A stretch of 64,000 nt of DNA from NCBI GenBank assembly GCA_028716365.1, contig JAQUPZ010000007.1, positions 124,001 to 188,000 of the forward strand. The letters run 5' to 3'. Under the pieces are notes generated by a model, which worked only from the letters and a program-made list of their open reading frames with translations, did no database searches and had not been told where the DNA came from. Position 1 is the stretch's first letter; every line of letters begins with the position of its first letter. This stretch comes from Kiritimatiellia bacterium. Lineage in GTDB: Bacteria > Verrucomicrobiota > Kiritimatiellia > UBA8416 > YA12-FULL-48-11. Both the position numbers and the translations under genes were made by a program. Shown one piece after another: positions 34,201 to 45,106 of the stretch.

Positions 34201-35009
34201 ATGTCGAGCATGACCGCGCTTTGGACCGGGTTGAAAGTGGCGACGATATTGATCAGGGTATTATCAAGCAGGTGCGTGTTTATGTTGCGGCAAAGCAGAG
34301 ACTTGCGGTAGGTGATAAACTTGCGGGTCGTCACGGAAACAAGGGTGTTGTGGCCCGCATTATGCCTGACTGTGAGATGCCTTTTCTGCCTGATGGTACC
34401 CCGGTGGATATTGTTTTGAACCCGCTGGGTGTGCCTTCCCGTATGAATCTTGGGCAGGTATTTGAAACTCACCTGGGTGCAGCGTGTAAAATTCTCGGAA
34501 TGTATGCCGATACGCCCGTGTTTGACGGTATATCGGAAAAGGACATAGAAGCTCTCTTGGTGAAAGCCCAGTTGATGAAAGACGGCAAAACGGTTCTTTT
34601 TGACGGTAGGAGCGGTGAGGCCTTTGATCAGCGCGTTGTGGTTGGCGAGATATATATGATGAAGTTGCATCATCTTGTCAGCGATAAGATCCATGCGCGT
34701 GCGGTCGGACCTTATTCGCTGGTTACACAGCAACCACTTGGCGGAAAAGCCCAGTATGGTGGTCAAAGATTCGGCGAAATGGAAGTGTGGGCTCTTGAGG
34801 CATATGGAGTTGCTTACGCACTACAGGAATTGATGACGGTCAAGAGTGATGATGTGGCCGGCCGAACAAGAATTTATGAATCGATAGTTAAAGGCGAGAA
34901 TACTCTTGAGGCAGGTGTGCCGGAGTCATTCAGCGTGCTGGTTAACGAGCTGAGGGGGTTGTGTCTCAATGTGCAGATCAGCGGCACAAAATCAGAGCCA
35001 AAATTGTAA
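31245..35009 (+). CDS. rpoB: RNA polymerase beta subunit
   Basis: This is the 1254-residue catalytic beta subunit. The rifampicin-pocket region reads SQLSQFMDQTNPLSELAHRR followed by RLSALGPGGL. It keeps the Gln, Asp, His and Ser positions linked to rifampicin sensitivity, with Thr at the first Asn of the usual DQNNP. GRICPIETPEGPNIGL and the C-terminal GGKAQYGGQRFGEMEVWALE are canonical. The start at 31245 gives MVERIDFGKL. It has no large lineage insertion compared with long forms of about 1340 residues. Confidence 0.98.
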   Translation: MVERIDFGKLKAVIDPPDLIEVQTKSYNDFLQMDVNSLRRKRQGLQGIFREVFPIESYDGRYVLDFVKYELSLPKMGPIDTLLEGQTYAGPLHVTFRLKEGDEVREEDVYMGEIPLMTEHGSFVVNGAERVVVSQLHRSPGICSEQAVHSNGSMLYSMRVIPDRGSWIEIQFDTSDLIWIYMDRKRRRRKFLATTFLRALGYGTDEELLGLFYKFEKMRLSREISAEQIEYRFFKEDIVDIDSKTVLARKYELVTETALKQMVDAGFKTVELVDATWDQGIFIESVRSDQTHSADDALKDIYHRLRPGDPATPSNARQLLKRLFFDPRRYDLGRVGRYKINQKLGLQGKVDDDLRVLDKQDVIEAVRHLINIRKGQESVDDIDHLGSRRVRTVGELLENQCRVGLARTERLIRERMTLFDPATGTLTPQRLVNSKSLSAVVQDFFGRSQLSQFMDQTNPLSELAHRRRLSALGPGGLSRERAGFEVRDVHSSHYGRICPIETPEGPNIGLISSLSIYARVNDFGFIESPYRKVVNGCVTDQVDFLTADQEEKFIIAQANAPLDNKGRFAKDLVSVRCKGEFLEVAREHVDYMDVSPKEVVSIAAGLIPFLEHDDANRALMGANMMRQAVPLLKTECPYVATGLEKRVARDSRVTQVAVDSGKVAYVSAQKIVVSENGEMPTKKTSKDSYQEYALQKFRRSNAGTCFNQKPMVSLGQKIKKGDIIADGPATCDGELALGKNLLVAFMPWSGYNFEDAILISERVLRDDVFTSIHVQEFEVGARDTKLGPEEITRDIPNVGEEALKNLGADGVIRIGAEVRPGDILVGKITPKSETELAPEERLLRAIFGEKAAEVRDTSLTVPSGNRGIVMDVKVTAHKEVKRTESTPGERRRQIKTINEERKQKQQALTDELTEALSNILLGEKIPLDVVDAEAGETIIPANRKITKTLLRKLAAASDHIQIESSPIQIKIDEIIGEFKPKFAELDVEHDRALDRVESGDDIDQGIIKQVRVYVAAKQRLAVGDKLAGRHGNKGVVARIMPDCEMPFLPDGTPVDIVLNPLGVPSRMNLGQVFETHLGAACKILGMYADTPVFDGISEKDIEALLVKAQLMKDGKTVLFDGRSGEAFDQRVVVGEIYMMKLHHLVSDKIHARAVGPYSLVTQQPLGGKAQYGGQRFGEMEVWALEAYGVAYALQELMTVKSDDVAGRTRIYESIVKGENTLEAGVPESFSVLVNELRGLCLNVQISGTKSEPKL

Positions 35010-35036
35010 CGAGGCAAGCACTAGGAGGCGGAAAAT

Positions 35037-38000
35037 TTGAATCAATACACAGCCAGAGAAATTATAGGATTGTCGAGCTTTGAGAGTTTCGATTCTGTTG
35101 GAATAACTCTGGCATCTCCAGAAACTATCCGTTCCTGGAGCCGGGGAGAAGTGAAGAATCCGGAAACGATCAATTATCGTACCTACAAGCCGGAACGTGG
35201 CGGATTGTTCTGCGAACGGATATTTGGGCCAACCCGCGACTGGGAATGCAGTTGCGGAAAATACAAGCGCATAAAGCACAAAGGCGTGATTTGTGACAGA
35301 TGCGGCGTGGAAGTTACTGTAGCCCGTGTCAGGCGCGAAAGAATGGGACATATCGAACTGGCTGTTCCTGTTTCGCATATCTGGTTTTTCAAGTGTACTC
35401 CCAGCAGACTTGGTTTGGTACTGGATATGACAAGTACCAACCTGGAACGTGTCCTTTATTATGAAGATTATCTGGTTGTTGATCCGGGCGATACACCGCT
35501 TAAAGTAAAGCAGCTGCTTGGCGAGATGGAATACCGTGAATCCCAGGAGAAATACGGTGACAGTTTTGTAGCCAAAATGGGCGCTGAAGCTATTCGGGAT
35601 CTTCTCCAGAAGGTGGACATGGGTGAGTTAATGGTCGAACTGGAAGTGCAGATGGAGAATACGCGCAGTAAGCAAACGCGCAAGAAGTTGTCAAAACGGA
35701 TGAAAGTTGTTGAGGGTTTCAGAAGCAGTAACAGCAGGCCGGAATGGATGATACTTGATGTTCTGCCTGTTATTCCTCCGGATCTTCGGCCTCTTGTCCC
35801 GCTAGAGGGCGGGCGTTTTGCAACGTCTGATCTTAATGATTTATACAGGCGTGTCATCAATCGCAACAACCGTCTAAAGAATCTCCAGCAATTGAAAACA
35901 CCGGATGTCATTATTCGTAACGAAAAGCGTATGCTGCAGGAAGCGGTGGATGCAGTGTTTGACAATGGCCGTCACGGCAGAGCTGTAACTGGCGCCGGTA
36001 ATCGTCCTTTGAAGTCACTGAGCGACATGCTTAAGGGTAAGAGCGGCCGTTTCCGTCAGAATCTGCTTGGGAAGCGCGTCGACTATTCCGGAAGATCGGT
36101 AATTGTTGTTGGTCCGGAATTGAAACTGAATCAGTGTGGTCTTCCCAAAAAGATGGCGCTTGTTCTGTTTGAACCTTTCATAATCAGACGCCTCAAGGAG
36201 ATGGGGGTTGTCCATACGGTTCGAAGTGCCAAAAAACTTATTGAGAAAGAATCGGACGAGGTGTGGGACATTCTCGATGAAGTAACAAAGGGTAAGACGG
36301 TCATGTTGAACCGTGCCCCCACGCTTCACAGGCTGAGTATTCAGTCTTTCGAACCCATACTTGTTGAAGGCGAAGCCATCCAGATTCATCCATTGGTGTG
36401 TACAGCGTTCAATGCTGACTTTGATGGTGACCAGATGGCGGTTCACGTTCCTCTTTCCGTAGAGGCGCAGTTGGAGTCAAGGCTTTTGATGATGTCGACA
36501 AACAGTATTTTCTCGCCTTCGAGCGGAAGATCCATCATGACGCCGACGCAGGATATTGCTTTGGGTATTTATTACCTTACATCGTTGAGCCAGAAGGACA
36601 AGCAGAAGAGTTTCAAGAAGAAGGAAGCCAAGGACATGGAACATCTTCCGCTCTTTAATGATGTTAATGAAGTCAAGCTTGCCTATCATGATGGAGCTGT
36701 AAAAACGCATGACTGTATTTATTTCAGGAATCCGGACTATCAGCGTGATACGGTTTTTGGAGATAAAAACAAAAGAGTTCTTGCAACAACGGTCGGCCGC
36801 GTGTTCTTTAACGAAATTTGGCCTGAGATGATAGGCTTTGTGAATATGCTGGTTAACAAGGAAAAACTTGGGAACCTGATATGGCATTGTCATCGTCGTG
36901 CAGGCCATGCCCGAACGGTAAATGTACTTGATGATCTGAAGAGCTTGGGTTTCGAACAGGCAACACTGGCTGGTATTTCTATCGGTATGGTTGATCTTAT
37001 TGTTCCTCCTGAGAAGGACAAGCTTATTGAATCAGCGAGGGGACAGGTCAGGGAAGTGGACAAACAATACAAACATGGTGTTATTACTGATGGTGAGCGC
37101 TACAACAAGATCGTTGATGTATGGACGCAAGCCACGGATGCGATTTCCAATGCCATGTATCGGGCCATAGAAGAAAATGTCGGCAGTGATGAGGCCAATC
37201 CTGTTTTCATGATGGTGGATTCCAAGGCCAGAGGCAGTCGTCAACAGATTCGTCAGCTTGCCGGTATGCGTGGTTTAATGGCAAAGCCGTCCGGTGAGAT
37301 CATTGAACGTCCCATTATTTCAAATTTCCGTGAGGGGTTGAGCGTTCTTGAGTACTTCATCAGTACGCACGGTGCCCGCAAGGGATTGGCAGACACAGCT
37401 CTTAAGACAGCGGATGCCGGTTATCTTACACGTAAGCTGGTTGATGTTTCGCAGGATGTCATAGTTTCGAAGCAGGACTGTAATACTGTTAATGGCATTG
37501 AAGTCGGCGCCATAGTGGAAGGTGATGAGGACCTTGTGTCTTTAAGGACCCGTATATTGGGCCGCACTGTTTTAAATGATCTTGTTGATCCGGTCAGGAA
37601 AGAGATTGTCGTACGGGCTGGAGACGAAATTGACGAAGATGCCTGTGACAGGATCCTTGCTGCAGGTATTGAACGTGTCAGGATCAGAAGTGTACTTACT
37701 TGTGAGTCAAGAATTGGAATTTGCGCAAAATGTTATGGGCGTGACCTTGCAACAGGAAAAACTGTTGAGGTTGGCGTTGCGACAGGAATTATAGCAGCGC
37801 AGTCAATCGGCGAACCTGGTACGCAGTTAACGATGAGAACTTTCCATATTGGTGGTACTGCCAGTTCCGTGTTTAAACAGCCGGAAATCATATGCAAGAA
37901 CAATGGTATTGTCCGGTATCACGAATTAAGAGTTGTGAAGAACAAGGAAGGCGATCATGTCGTACTGAATAAAAATGGTATTATAACCATTCATGATGAT

Positions 38001-39197
38001 CTTGGCGGCGAATTGGAAAGATATACTCCGGCAATGGGCGCAATTGTTCTTGTTGAAGAAGGCGGAGCAATAAAGAAAGGACAGTGCCTTGCCAAGTGGG
38101 ATCCATATAGTGTTCCGGTTCTTGCCGAGCAGGAAGGTGTTGTAAGTTTCCATGACTTCATGGAAAATGTTTCGGTAAAGAAGGAAATTGATGAGGCTAC
38201 CGGTTTGAGGGGTACGGTTGTTCTGGACAACAAAGAAAATCTGCATCCCCAGATTATCATACGTAATGCTGAAACGGGTGATGTTCTTGGATTTTACAGT
38301 ATTCCCGCCGGCGCTCATGTGATTGTTAAGGAAAAGCAAAAAGTCTTGCCCGGTGAATTACTTGCGAAGACTCCGCGTAAAGAATCAAAAACAAGGGATA
38401 TTACCGGTGGTCTGCCGAGAGTTGCAGAACTCTTTGAGGCGCGACAGCCGAAAGATGCGGCGGAAATCGCCAAGATTGAAGGTATTGTTGACTTTGGCCC
38501 GAATCAGCGTGGTAAACGGTGTCTTATAATCCGGGATGAAACGACGGGTGATACCGAGGAACATTTGATTCCAATGGGTAAACACATAGTTGTCTTTAAA
38601 GGTGATCGTGTGAAAAAGGGTCAGCAGCTTACTGAAGGTCCGATTGTGCCGCAGGAAATTCTGGATGTGTGTGGCCCGCAGGAATTACAGGAATATCTGG
38701 TAAATGAAGTCCAGGAAGTTTATCGACTGCAAGGTGTTGAAATCAATGACAAGCACATAGAGATCATTGTCCGGCAGATGCTCAGGAAAGTCAGGATCAC
38801 GAATCCTGGCGACACAGAATTCCTCTGGGGTGAACAGGTCTCGAAACAGCGTTTCATTGAAATCAATGAAACAGCGATTGCGGAAGGCAAGCGTCCTGCT
38901 GAAGCAACTCCTGCACTGCTTGGTATTACGAAAGCGTCGCTTGAAACTGACAGTTTCATATCTGCCGCTTCTTTCCAGGATACTACTCGAGTTCTTACCG
39001 ATGCAGCGACACTTGGCCGTATAGATCATTTGAAAGGATTCAAAGAAAACGTGATCATGGGACATCTGGTGCCTGGAGGTACTGGTTTCCATATGCACAG
39101 GAATATCAAGCTTGTGCCGCTGGCTGAACCGGTTCCTGTGGAAGAAATCCCTGTAGAGGAATCGGCCGGTAAGAAACTACAGGATTTGTTAGGTTGA
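35037..39197 (+). CDS. rpoC: RNA polymerase beta-prime subunit
   Basis: This is the 1386-residue beta-prime subunit. The N-terminal zinc site has four cysteines ([20 protein letters not shown]). The catalytic [12 protein letters not shown] motif places Asp461, Asp463 and Asp465 around Mg. The second zinc cluster includes [16 protein letters not shown]. The start is a TTG at 35037, backed by a perfect AGGAGG at 35023-35028. The gene follows rpoB by 27 bases. Confidence 0.98.
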   Translation: MNQYTAREIIGLSSFESFDSVGITLASPETIRSWSRGEVKNPETINYRTYKPERGGLFCERIFGPTRDWECSCGKYKRIKHKGVICDRCGVEVTVARVRRERMGHIELAVPVSHIWFFKCTPSRLGLVLDMTSTNLERVLYYEDYLVVDPGDTPLKVKQLLGEMEYRESQEKYGDSFVAKMGAEAIRDLLQKVDMGELMVELEVQMENTRSKQTRKKLSKRMKVVEGFRSSNSRPEWMILDVLPVIPPDLRPLVPLEGGRFATSDLNDLYRRVINRNNRLKNLQQLKTPDVIIRNEKRMLQEAVDAVFDNGRHGRAVTGAGNRPLKSLSDMLKGKSGRFRQNLLGKRVDYSGRSVIVVGPELKLNQCGLPKKMALVLFEPFIIRRLKEMGVVHTVRSAKKLIEKESDEVWDILDEVTKGKTVMLNRAPTLHRLSIQSFEPILVEGEAIQIHPLVCTAFNADFDGDQMAVHVPLSVEAQLESRLLMMSTNSIFSPSSGRSIMTPTQDIALGIYYLTSLSQKDKQKSFKKKEAKDMEHLPLFNDVNEVKLAYHDGAVKTHDCIYFRNPDYQRDTVFGDKNKRVLATTVGRVFFNEIWPEMIGFVNMLVNKEKLGNLIWHCHRRAGHARTVNVLDDLKSLGFEQATLAGISIGMVDLIVPPEKDKLIESARGQVREVDKQYKHGVITDGERYNKIVDVWTQATDAISNAMYRAIEENVGSDEANPVFMMVDSKARGSRQQIRQLAGMRGLMAKPSGEIIERPIISNFREGLSVLEYFISTHGARKGLADTALKTADAGYLTRKLVDVSQDVIVSKQDCNTVNGIEVGAIVEGDEDLVSLRTRILGRTVLNDLVDPVRKEIVVRAGDEIDEDACDRILAAGIERVRIRSVLTCESRIGICAKCYGRDLATGKTVEVGVATGIIAAQSIGEPGTQLTMRTFHIGGTASSVFKQPEIICKNNGIVRYHELRVVKNKEGDHVVLNKNGIITIHDDLGGELERYTPAMGAIVLVEEGGAIKKGQCLAKWDPYSVPVLAEQEGVVSFHDFMENVSVKKEIDEATGLRGTVVLDNKENLHPQIIIRNAETGDVLGFYSIPAGAHVIVKEKQKVLPGELLAKTPRKESKTRDITGGLPRVAELFEARQPKDAAEIAKIEGIVDFGPNQRGKRCLIIRDETTGDTEEHLIPMGKHIVVFKGDRVKKGQQLTEGPIVPQEILDVCGPQELQEYLVNEVQEVYRLQGVEINDKHIEIIVRQMLRKVRITNPGDTEFLWGEQVSKQRFIEINETAIAEGKRPAEATPALLGITKASLETDSFISAASFQDTTRVLTDAATLGRIDHLKGFKENVIMGHLVPGGTGFHMHRNIKLVPLAEPVPVEEIPVEESAGKKLQDLLG

Positions 39198-39266
39198 TGC
39201 TTGCGGTGTATCATGATCATGTGGTAACGTGCGCGACTCGTTTTTGTGTGATAAAGGACATATTAA

Positions 39267-39677
39267 ATGCCAACAATAAATCAGCTTGTTAGGAAGGGCA
39301 GGGCGAAATTAAAGCGGAAGAGTAAATCACCCGCTTTGGCTGGATGTGCGCAAAGGCGTGGTGTTTGTCTTGCGGTGAAAACACAAACACCAAAAAAACC
39401 CAACTCTGCGTTACGTAAAGTGGCAAGAGTGAGGCTCACAACCGGTTATGAAGTAACGGCGTATATTCCGGGTGAAGGTCACAATCTTCAGGAACACAGT
39501 ATAGTGCTTGTTCGTGGCGGACGTGTAAAAGATCTTCCTGGTGTACGGTATCATATTGTCCGTGGAACACTTGATTCTCTTGGGGCTGCCGGTCCGAGTA
39601 ATACAAACAAGTTGAACAGGATGGTCAGCCGTTCTAAGTATGGCGTAAAGAGAGAGCAGAAAGACCAGAAGGCCTGA
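39267..39677 (+). CDS. rpsL: 30S ribosomal protein S12
   Basis: S12 lies at the decoding centre. It is 136 residues, about 12 more than usual, through a few extra residues late in the chain ([13 protein letters not shown]) and a polar tail. The decoding loop [15 protein letters not shown] has the ordinary lysine at 43, and the second loop [11 protein letters not shown] is also normal, so no streptomycin-resistance change is evident. It begins the str-type segment, 69 bases after rpoC. Confidence 0.97.
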   Translation: MPTINQLVRKGRAKLKRKSKSPALAGCAQRRGVCLAVKTQTPKKPNSALRKVARVRLTTGYEVTAYIPGEGHNLQEHSIVLVRGGRVKDLPGVRYHIVRGTLDSLGAAGPSNTNKLNRMVSRSKYGVKREQKDQKA

Positions 39678-39689
39678 GTGGAGTAAAAG

Positions 39690-40160
39690 ATGGCAAGAAG
39701 ACATAGAGTGACTAAGAGCAGCATGTCGACGGATCCGAAGTTCAACAGCGAACTTGTCGCTCGAATCATTAATTGCATCATGAGACGTGGAAAGAAAACC
39801 GTTGCAGAAGGAATTGTTTATGGAGCGCTTGACGAGATCAAGGAAAAGATGGGGGAAGATCCTCTCGAGGTGCTCATTAAAGCTGTTGATAATGTTAAAC
39901 CAAAAGTCGAGGTAAAATCCCGACGAGTTGGTGGCGCAACTTACCAGGTGCCGGTTGAAGTGAACAGGTTGCGTGGAATGGCTTTGGCGATCAGATGGAT
40001 GGTTGAGCATTCCAGCGGTCGAAAAGGTGTCCCGATGAAAAAAGCACTGGCGACAGAGATAATGGAAGCTTTTAAAGGACAGGGTGAGGCTATAAAAAAG
40101 CGTGATGATACCCACAAGATGGCGCAGGCGAACAGGGCGTTTGCGCATTATGCATGGTAA
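39690..40160 (+). CDS. rpsG: 30S ribosomal protein S7
   Basis: S7 nucleates assembly of the 30S head and lies at the E site. It is 156 residues, typical of the short form. KFNSELVARIINCIMRRGKK, the GGATYQVPVEV beta-hairpin and the ANRAFAHYAW C-terminus are diagnostic. It follows rpsL by 12 bases. Confidence 0.97.
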   Translation: MARRHRVTKSSMSTDPKFNSELVARIINCIMRRGKKTVAEGIVYGALDEIKEKMGEDPLEVLIKAVDNVKPKVEVKSRRVGGATYQVPVEVNRLRGMALAIRWMVEHSSGRKGVPMKKALATEIMEAFKGQGEAIKKRDDTHKMAQANRAFAHYAW

Positions 40161-40217
40161 CGATAATCCCCTTTTTTAGCGGTCCGGAAAACCGGATTGC
40201 GGGTTAATAACGAAAAA

Positions 40218-42353
40218 ATGGAAGCAGTTTTGGAACAGCGTAAAGACAATAAAACATCCGGGAAAGCCGGAGTCCGCGAGGCTCCGGAAAGGACTTGTAG
40301 TCTCCGGATGGTCCGCAATATTGGTATTATTGCCCATATTGATGCGGGAAAAACCACTACTACGGAGCGGATGTTGTACTATGCTGGTAGAGTTTACAAA
40401 ATGGGCGAAGTCCATGATGGGACGACTGTTATGGACTATATGATTCAGGAGAAAGAGCGCGGCATCACAATAACGAGTGCGGCCACGACTTGTTTCTGGC
40501 GCGATCACCAGGTGAACATAATAGATACACCGGGTCATGTTGATTTTACGGTTGAAGTTGAACGTTCGCTGAGGGTTCTCGACGGGGCGATTGGAATCTT
40601 CTGTGGCGTTGGTGGTGTTCAGCCACAGTCGGAGACCGTATGGCATCAGGCTGAATCGTATGGTGTTCCGAGAATTGCCTTTGTGAATAAGATGGACAGA
40701 ATGGGCGCAGATTTTGACAGAGTTGTGGCCGAAATGAGGAAACGGTTGGGTTCGAATGCAGTGCCTGTTCAGATTCCCTGGGGTAGCGAAGATAATTTCA
40801 AGGGTGTGATAGATTTAATTGATATGAGAGTGGTTTGTTTTGATGACGAAAGTCTTGGTATGAAGCTCAAGTACCTGCCAATACCATCGGAATTTGCGAT
40901 TGCCGCAGAAAAAGCGCGTGCGGAACTGATCGAGAAAATTGCGGAAATTGATGAACAAGTTTTGAAAGTATACATGGACAACCCTGATGTTCCGGCAGAT
41001 GTATTGAAGGCTGGAATCAGAAGGAAAGTGGTGTCCAACGAAATGATTCCGGTTTTCTGTGGATCGTCGCTCAGGAATAAGGGTGTGCAACCTCTTCTTG
41101 ATGCGGTGGTTGATTATATGCCATCGCCATTAGATGTTCCCATGATCAAGGGGCATCATCCCTCTACCGGCGCTGAGGCCAGCAGGGAAGCTGATGATTT
41201 TGGATCTACAAGTGCGCTTGCTTTCAAGATTGTGAATGATGCATATGTCGGAAGACTTGTTTTTGTACGGGTATATTCCGGACGCCTGAAAAAGGGCCAG
41301 AATGTCTACAATCCCCGGACCAGGAAGAGAGAGAGAATCGGGCGTTTGCTGCAACTGCATGCGGAAAACAGGACTGACGTTGAAACATTGTATTCCGGTG
41401 AAATTGGGGCGATTGCAGGACTAAAACAGACTACGACAGGTGATACATTGTGTGTCGAGAATGCACCAATCGAGCTGGAAAGGATTCATTTCCCGGAACC
41501 GGTAATGTTCATGGCAATTGAGCCTAAGACAAGGGCAGACAAGGACAAGCTGAAGGAAGCGATGGATGCTCTTGCAGCTGAAGATCCAACCTGTGTCATA
41601 AGGACGGATCCGGAAACTGGACAGACAATAATGAGCGGAATGGGTGAGCTTCATCTTGAGATACTAAGGGATCGGATGCACCGCGAATTCAAGGTGGATG
41701 CCAATGCCGGTAAACCAATGGTTGCATATTATGAAACCCTGACCCGGGCCGGACGCGGCGAATATGTTTTTGACAGAGATATCGGCGGGCACAGGCAATT
41801 TGCCCAGCTTGCCGTTGAGGTGACACCAGCCAAGAGAGGTGCTGGAAACACAATAGAGATAAAACTGTCACGCAACGTAGTTCCGGAAGAGTTCTGGAAA
41901 TATATTGAAGAAGGTCTGAATGACGGTATTATGACGGGCGTTTTGGGACGGTGTCCTGTAACGGATGTTGTGGTTCGTGTCACGGAAGGAAAGTTTGTTC
42001 CCGAAATTTCAACTGAAGTTGCATTCAGGACTGCGGCAGTAATGGCGTTTCACGAAGCGGTTATGAGTGGTGTGCCGGAGTTTCTGGAACCCATCATGGA
42101 ATTGGAGATAATTACTCCTGGTGAGTACATGGGTGATGTGATCGGTGATCTAAACGGACGCCGCGGAAAGGTGCGCGAGATGGAAGCGCGAGGGACAAAC
42201 CAGATTATTCGCGCCGGGGTACCGTTGGCGGAACTGTTCGGATACTCGACGGCCATACGGTCTGTTACACGTGGACGTGCAAGTTATACAATGGAGCCCG
42301 AACAGTTTGAAATAGTGCCAGAGGCAATTAAACAGGAATTGTTGAACAGGTGA
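40218..42353 (+). CDS. fusA: Translation elongation factor G, divergent domain IV
   Basis: EF-G catalyses ribosomal translocation. From the ATG at 40218 it has 711 residues (a TTG at 40197 is also in frame), with about 30 extra N-terminal residues before [19 protein letters not shown]. The G domain is canonical: P-loop at 39-46, ERGITI switch I, DTPGH and NKMD. Domain IV differs from standard EF-G. Where a G-G-x-G-Q-Y-G stretch is usual it reads [10 protein letters not shown] (522-531), and the tip loop that normally holds a conserved His reads GKFVPEIS near residue 593. It may be a paralogue-type EF-G. No SD is clear. Confidence 0.95.
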   Translation: MEAVLEQRKDNKTSGKAGVREAPERTCSLRMVRNIGIIAHIDAGKTTTTERMLYYAGRVYKMGEVHDGTTVMDYMIQEKERGITITSAATTCFWRDHQVNIIDTPGHVDFTVEVERSLRVLDGAIGIFCGVGGVQPQSETVWHQAESYGVPRIAFVNKMDRMGADFDRVVAEMRKRLGSNAVPVQIPWGSEDNFKGVIDLIDMRVVCFDDESLGMKLKYLPIPSEFAIAAEKARAELIEKIAEIDEQVLKVYMDNPDVPADVLKAGIRRKVVSNEMIPVFCGSSLRNKGVQPLLDAVVDYMPSPLDVPMIKGHHPSTGAEASREADDFGSTSALAFKIVNDAYVGRLVFVRVYSGRLKKGQNVYNPRTRKRERIGRLLQLHAENRTDVETLYSGEIGAIAGLKQTTTGDTLCVENAPIELERIHFPEPVMFMAIEPKTRADKDKLKEAMDALAAEDPTCVIRTDPETGQTIMSGMGELHLEILRDRMHREFKVDANAGKPMVAYYETLTRAGRGEYVFDRDIGGHRQFAQLAVEVTPAKRGAGNTIEIKLSRNVVPEEFWKYIEEGLNDGIMTGVLGRCPVTDVVVRVTEGKFVPEISTEVAFRTAAVMAFHEAVMSGVPEFLEPIMELEIITPGEYMGDVIGDLNGRRGKVREMEARGTNQIIRAGVPLAELFGYSTAIRSVTRGRASYTMEPEQFEIVPEAIKQELLNR

Positions 42354-42360
42354 GATTATA

Positions 42361-42669
42361 ATGGAAGGTCAACGAATACGGATAAAGTTGCAGGCTTACG
42401 ATCACAGCGTTCTTGATCAAGCGGTTAAGGATATAATCGAAACTGCCAAGGGAACGGGCGCTGAAGTCGTGGGACCCACACCGTTACCTACAAGGATGGA
42501 ACGTTTTACGGTGAACCGGAGTCCCCATGCGGATAAGAAGTCCATGGATCAGTTTGAGATGCGGACACACAAGCGTCTGCTGGATATTGTGGGACCTACA
42601 GCGAAGACAGTTGATGAATTAAAGAAATTGAATCTTCCTGCTGGTGTTGACATAACAATTAAGATTTAG
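42361..42669 (+). CDS. rpsJ: 30S ribosomal protein S10
   Basis: S10 is both a ribosomal protein and the NusE antitermination partner of NusG. It is 102 residues. [20 protein letters not shown], the loop [19 protein letters not shown] and [10 protein letters not shown] are all typical. It opens the S10 operon seven bases after fusA. Confidence 0.97.
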   Translation: MEGQRIRIKLQAYDHSVLDQAVKDIIETAKGTGAEVVGPTPLPTRMERFTVNRSPHADKKSMDQFEMRTHKRLLDIVGPTAKTVDELKKLNLPAGVDITIKI

Positions 42670-42680
42670 GCGGGCGAAAT

Positions 42681-43328
42681 ATGCAGGGATTGATTGGAAA
42701 AAAAGTTGGTATGACCCAGGTTTTTGACAAAGAAGGCCGCAGGGTTGCGGTGACTGTTGTCGAAGTCGGACCGTGTGTTGTTGTGCAGAAAAAAACCATG
42801 GAAAAGGACGGTTACGAAGCTGTCCAGCTGGGATTTGGCGAACACAAGGAGAAGGGGATGCCAAAGGCCGCTCTGAACCGGTTTAAGAAAGTCGGATCAA
42901 CACCAAGGATATGTATCCGTGAATTTGCGCTCGAAAAAGGAGAGGAAGTTAAAGAAGGCGATGCAGTTACTGCGGCAATTTTTGATGGTGTTCCGTATGT
43001 TGACATAACAGGCACAACTAAAGGCCGTGGTTTCCAGGGTGTCATGAGACGCCATAATATGAGGGGTGGTCCCATGACTCACGGTGGCCATTCAAAGCGG
43101 CGTATTGGATCGAATGGTCAGAATGCATTTCCGGCGCGAGTTTTGAGAGGCAAGCGCATGCCGGGTCATCTTGGTAATGTTCGTGTGACCCAGCAGAACT
43201 TGAAGGTTGTGCAATTGCGTGCAGCAGAGAATCTGATTCTGGTTCACGGTGCAATTCCAGGGCCGAACGGCAGAATTATCGAAGTGAAGAAGGCTCTAAA
43301 GAAGACGACGGTTAAGACGAAAAAATGA
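42681..43328 (+). CDS. rplC: 50S ribosomal protein L3
   Basis: L3 is an early 50S assembly protein with a long finger reaching towards the peptidyl-transferase centre. The 215-residue protein opens with GLIGKKVGMTQVFD and contains GTTKGRGFQGVMRRHNMRGG and the GKRMPGHLGNVRVTQQNL loop. It overlaps rplD by four bases. Confidence 0.97.
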   Translation: MQGLIGKKVGMTQVFDKEGRRVAVTVVEVGPCVVVQKKTMEKDGYEAVQLGFGEHKEKGMPKAALNRFKKVGSTPRICIREFALEKGEEVKEGDAVTAAIFDGVPYVDITGTTKGRGFQGVMRRHNMRGGPMTHGGHSKRRIGSNGQNAFPARVLRGKRMPGHLGNVRVTQQNLKVVQLRAAENLILVHGAIPGPNGRIIEVKKALKKTTVKTKK

Positions 43329-43969
43329 AGACTTTGCATATTTTAAATACCAAGGGTGAATCAGTCGGTGATTTTAAGATTGCTGATACCCTGCTGGTCT
43401 TGGACAAGGGCGTCCAGGCGATACATGATGTTGTAGTTGCATACCAGAATAAACAGAGATCGGGTACGGCTTCGACTTTGAGAAAAGGTGAAGTTTCGGG
43501 AAGTAACAAGAAGCCATGGCGGCAAAAAGGTACAGGACGTGCACGTGCAGGTTTAAGACAATCTCCCGTATGGCGTGGTGGTGGCGTGGCGTTTGGGCCA
43601 CATCCGCGCAGTTATGAATCTAAAATCAATAAAAAAGTTGCCAAATTGGCTTTCCGAAGAGCTTTCAGTGATAAAATAGCTTCCGGACAGGTCAAGATAC
43701 TTGATGAACTGGTGCTTGCAGAGCCCAAAACAAAGCTTTTTGCAGGATTGATGAAGTCTCTGGCAGTGAAAGCGCCGGCGCTTTTTGTAATGGAGAAGAT
43801 TGATAATAAGGTTTCTACTGCAGCAAGGAACATTCCTCTGGTTGAATTGGTCGAAGCTGGTTCGGTGAATGTATATCAGTTGCTGAGATATCCGGTTTTG
43901 GTCGCAGACAAGGCTGGAATGGAGAAACTCAAGGCGCGACTCAAGGACGGGAAGGAGAAGGGCGAATGA
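43325..43969 (+). CDS. rplD: 50S ribosomal protein L4
   Basis: L4 lines the exit tunnel and in enterobacteria also represses the S10 operon. It has 214 residues. The tunnel-loop region KPWRQKGTGRARAGLRQSPV is intact, followed by WRGGGVAFGPHPRSY. It overlaps rplC and rplW by four bases on each side, indicating coupled translation. Confidence 0.97.
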   Translation: MKTLHILNTKGESVGDFKIADTLLVLDKGVQAIHDVVVAYQNKQRSGTASTLRKGEVSGSNKKPWRQKGTGRARAGLRQSPVWRGGGVAFGPHPRSYESKINKKVAKLAFRRAFSDKIASGQVKILDELVLAEPKTKLFAGLMKSLAVKAPALFVMEKIDNKVSTAARNIPLVELVEAGSVNVYQLLRYPVLVADKAGMEKLKARLKDGKEKGE

Positions 43970-44250
43970 AGGATTCCCGTTTGATTGTGAAGAAAATCCA
44001 GATAACAGAGAAGAGTACGCGTCTGGCAGAGGCGGAAAACAAGTATTTCTTTCTCGTTACAGCATCTGCAAATAAATTGGAAATAAAACGCGCAGTTGAA
44101 GAACTTTATAAGGTATCGGTCAGCAAGGTTAACACCGTTAATTACAGCGGGAAGCTGAAACGTGAGAGAACAATGACTTATGGCCGTACAGCCGGCTGGA
44201 AGCGAGCTGTTGTGACGCTGGCGAAAGGAAGCAAGATAGAGCTGACATAA
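43966..44250 (+). CDS. rplW: 50S ribosomal protein L23
   Basis: L23 sits at the tunnel exit and docks trigger factor and SRP. It has 94 residues. ITEKSTRLAEAENKYFFLV, NKLEIKRAVEELY and the basic KRERTMTYGRTAGWKRA are typical. It starts within the rplD stop (four-base overlap). Confidence 0.96.
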   Translation: MKDSRLIVKKIQITEKSTRLAEAENKYFFLVTASANKLEIKRAVEELYKVSVSKVNTVNYSGKLKRERTMTYGRTAGWKRAVVTLAKGSKIELT

Positions 44251-44279
44251 TTTGTCAGCCGTGATTTCCGGAGAAAATA

Positions 44280-45104
44280 ATGGGAATTAAGAAATATAAG
44301 CCGACGACTCCAAGCATGAGGTTTATTACGGTTCCGACCTTTGAAGAAATAACAAAGGACAGACCTGAGCGATCCTTGGTGGAGATAAGGAAGAAACATG
44401 GCGGCCGAAACTTTCAGGGTCGTATAACAACACGGCACCGTGGCGGTGGTAATAAGAAACAATACCGTATCATTGATTTTAAACGGGATAAGATTGGTAT
44501 TCCTGCCAGGGTTGCTTCGATTGAATATGATCCTAATCGTTCGGCGAATATTGCGCTTTTAAACTATGCAGATGGAGAAAAGCGTTACATATTATCCCCC
44601 TTGGGTCTGAAAGTGGGAATGCCGATAGTGTCCGGGACTGATATTGAGCCGCTTGTTGGGAATGCTCTTCCTCTTTTAAAAATACCGTTGGGTTCGTTTA
44701 TTCATAATATTGAATTGCAACCGGGAAAGGGTGGTCAACTGGTCAGGGGTGCAGGCGGAAGCGCACAGTTGATGTCCCGCGAAGGTGAGTTTGCGCATGT
44801 CAGGTTGCCTTCGGGTGAAATCAGAATGATTAGTGTGAGGTGTATGGCCACAATCGGTCAGGTTGGAAATCTGGATTACAGTAGTACCAGTTTGGGCAAG
44901 GCTGGTAAAACAAGGCATCTTGGAATCAGGCCTACGGTTCGTGGTGTGGCAATGAATCCTGTTGACCATCCGATGGGCGGTGGCGAAGGCCGGGCTTCCG
45001 GTGGTGGACATCCTGTATCACCATGGGGCAAACTGGCTAAAGCCGGTAAGACCAGGAACAGGAGAAAGACAACCAGCAGGCTCATTTTGAGTCGGAGAAG
45101 GTAA
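44280..45104 (+). CDS. rplB: 50S ribosomal protein L2
   Basis: L2 is needed for subunit association and peptidyl-transferase function. It has 274 residues. [18 protein letters not shown], the [20 protein letters not shown] segment and the C-terminal [18 protein letters not shown], which holds the conserved His, are present. Confidence 0.98.
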   Translation: MGIKKYKPTTPSMRFITVPTFEEITKDRPERSLVEIRKKHGGRNFQGRITTRHRGGGNKKQYRIIDFKRDKIGIPARVASIEYDPNRSANIALLNYADGEKRYILSPLGLKVGMPIVSGTDIEPLVGNALPLLKIPLGSFIHNIELQPGKGGQLVRGAGGSAQLMSREGEFAHVRLPSGEIRMISVRCMATIGQVGNLDYSSTSLGKAGKTRHLGIRPTVRGVAMNPVDHPMGGGEGRASGGGHPVSPWGKLAKAGKTRNRRKTTSRLILSRRR

Positions 45105-45106
45105 TT

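Noticed and set aside
33978-34766. Long minus-strand open frame (262 codons) inside rpoB
   Set aside because: It is antisense to conserved rpoB sequence, has no SD and no recognisable domain; it is a shadow of the codon pattern.
39411-40148. Minus-strand open frame (245 codons) across rpsL and rpsG
   Set aside because: Both sense genes are certain; the antisense frame has no family similarity that I can see.
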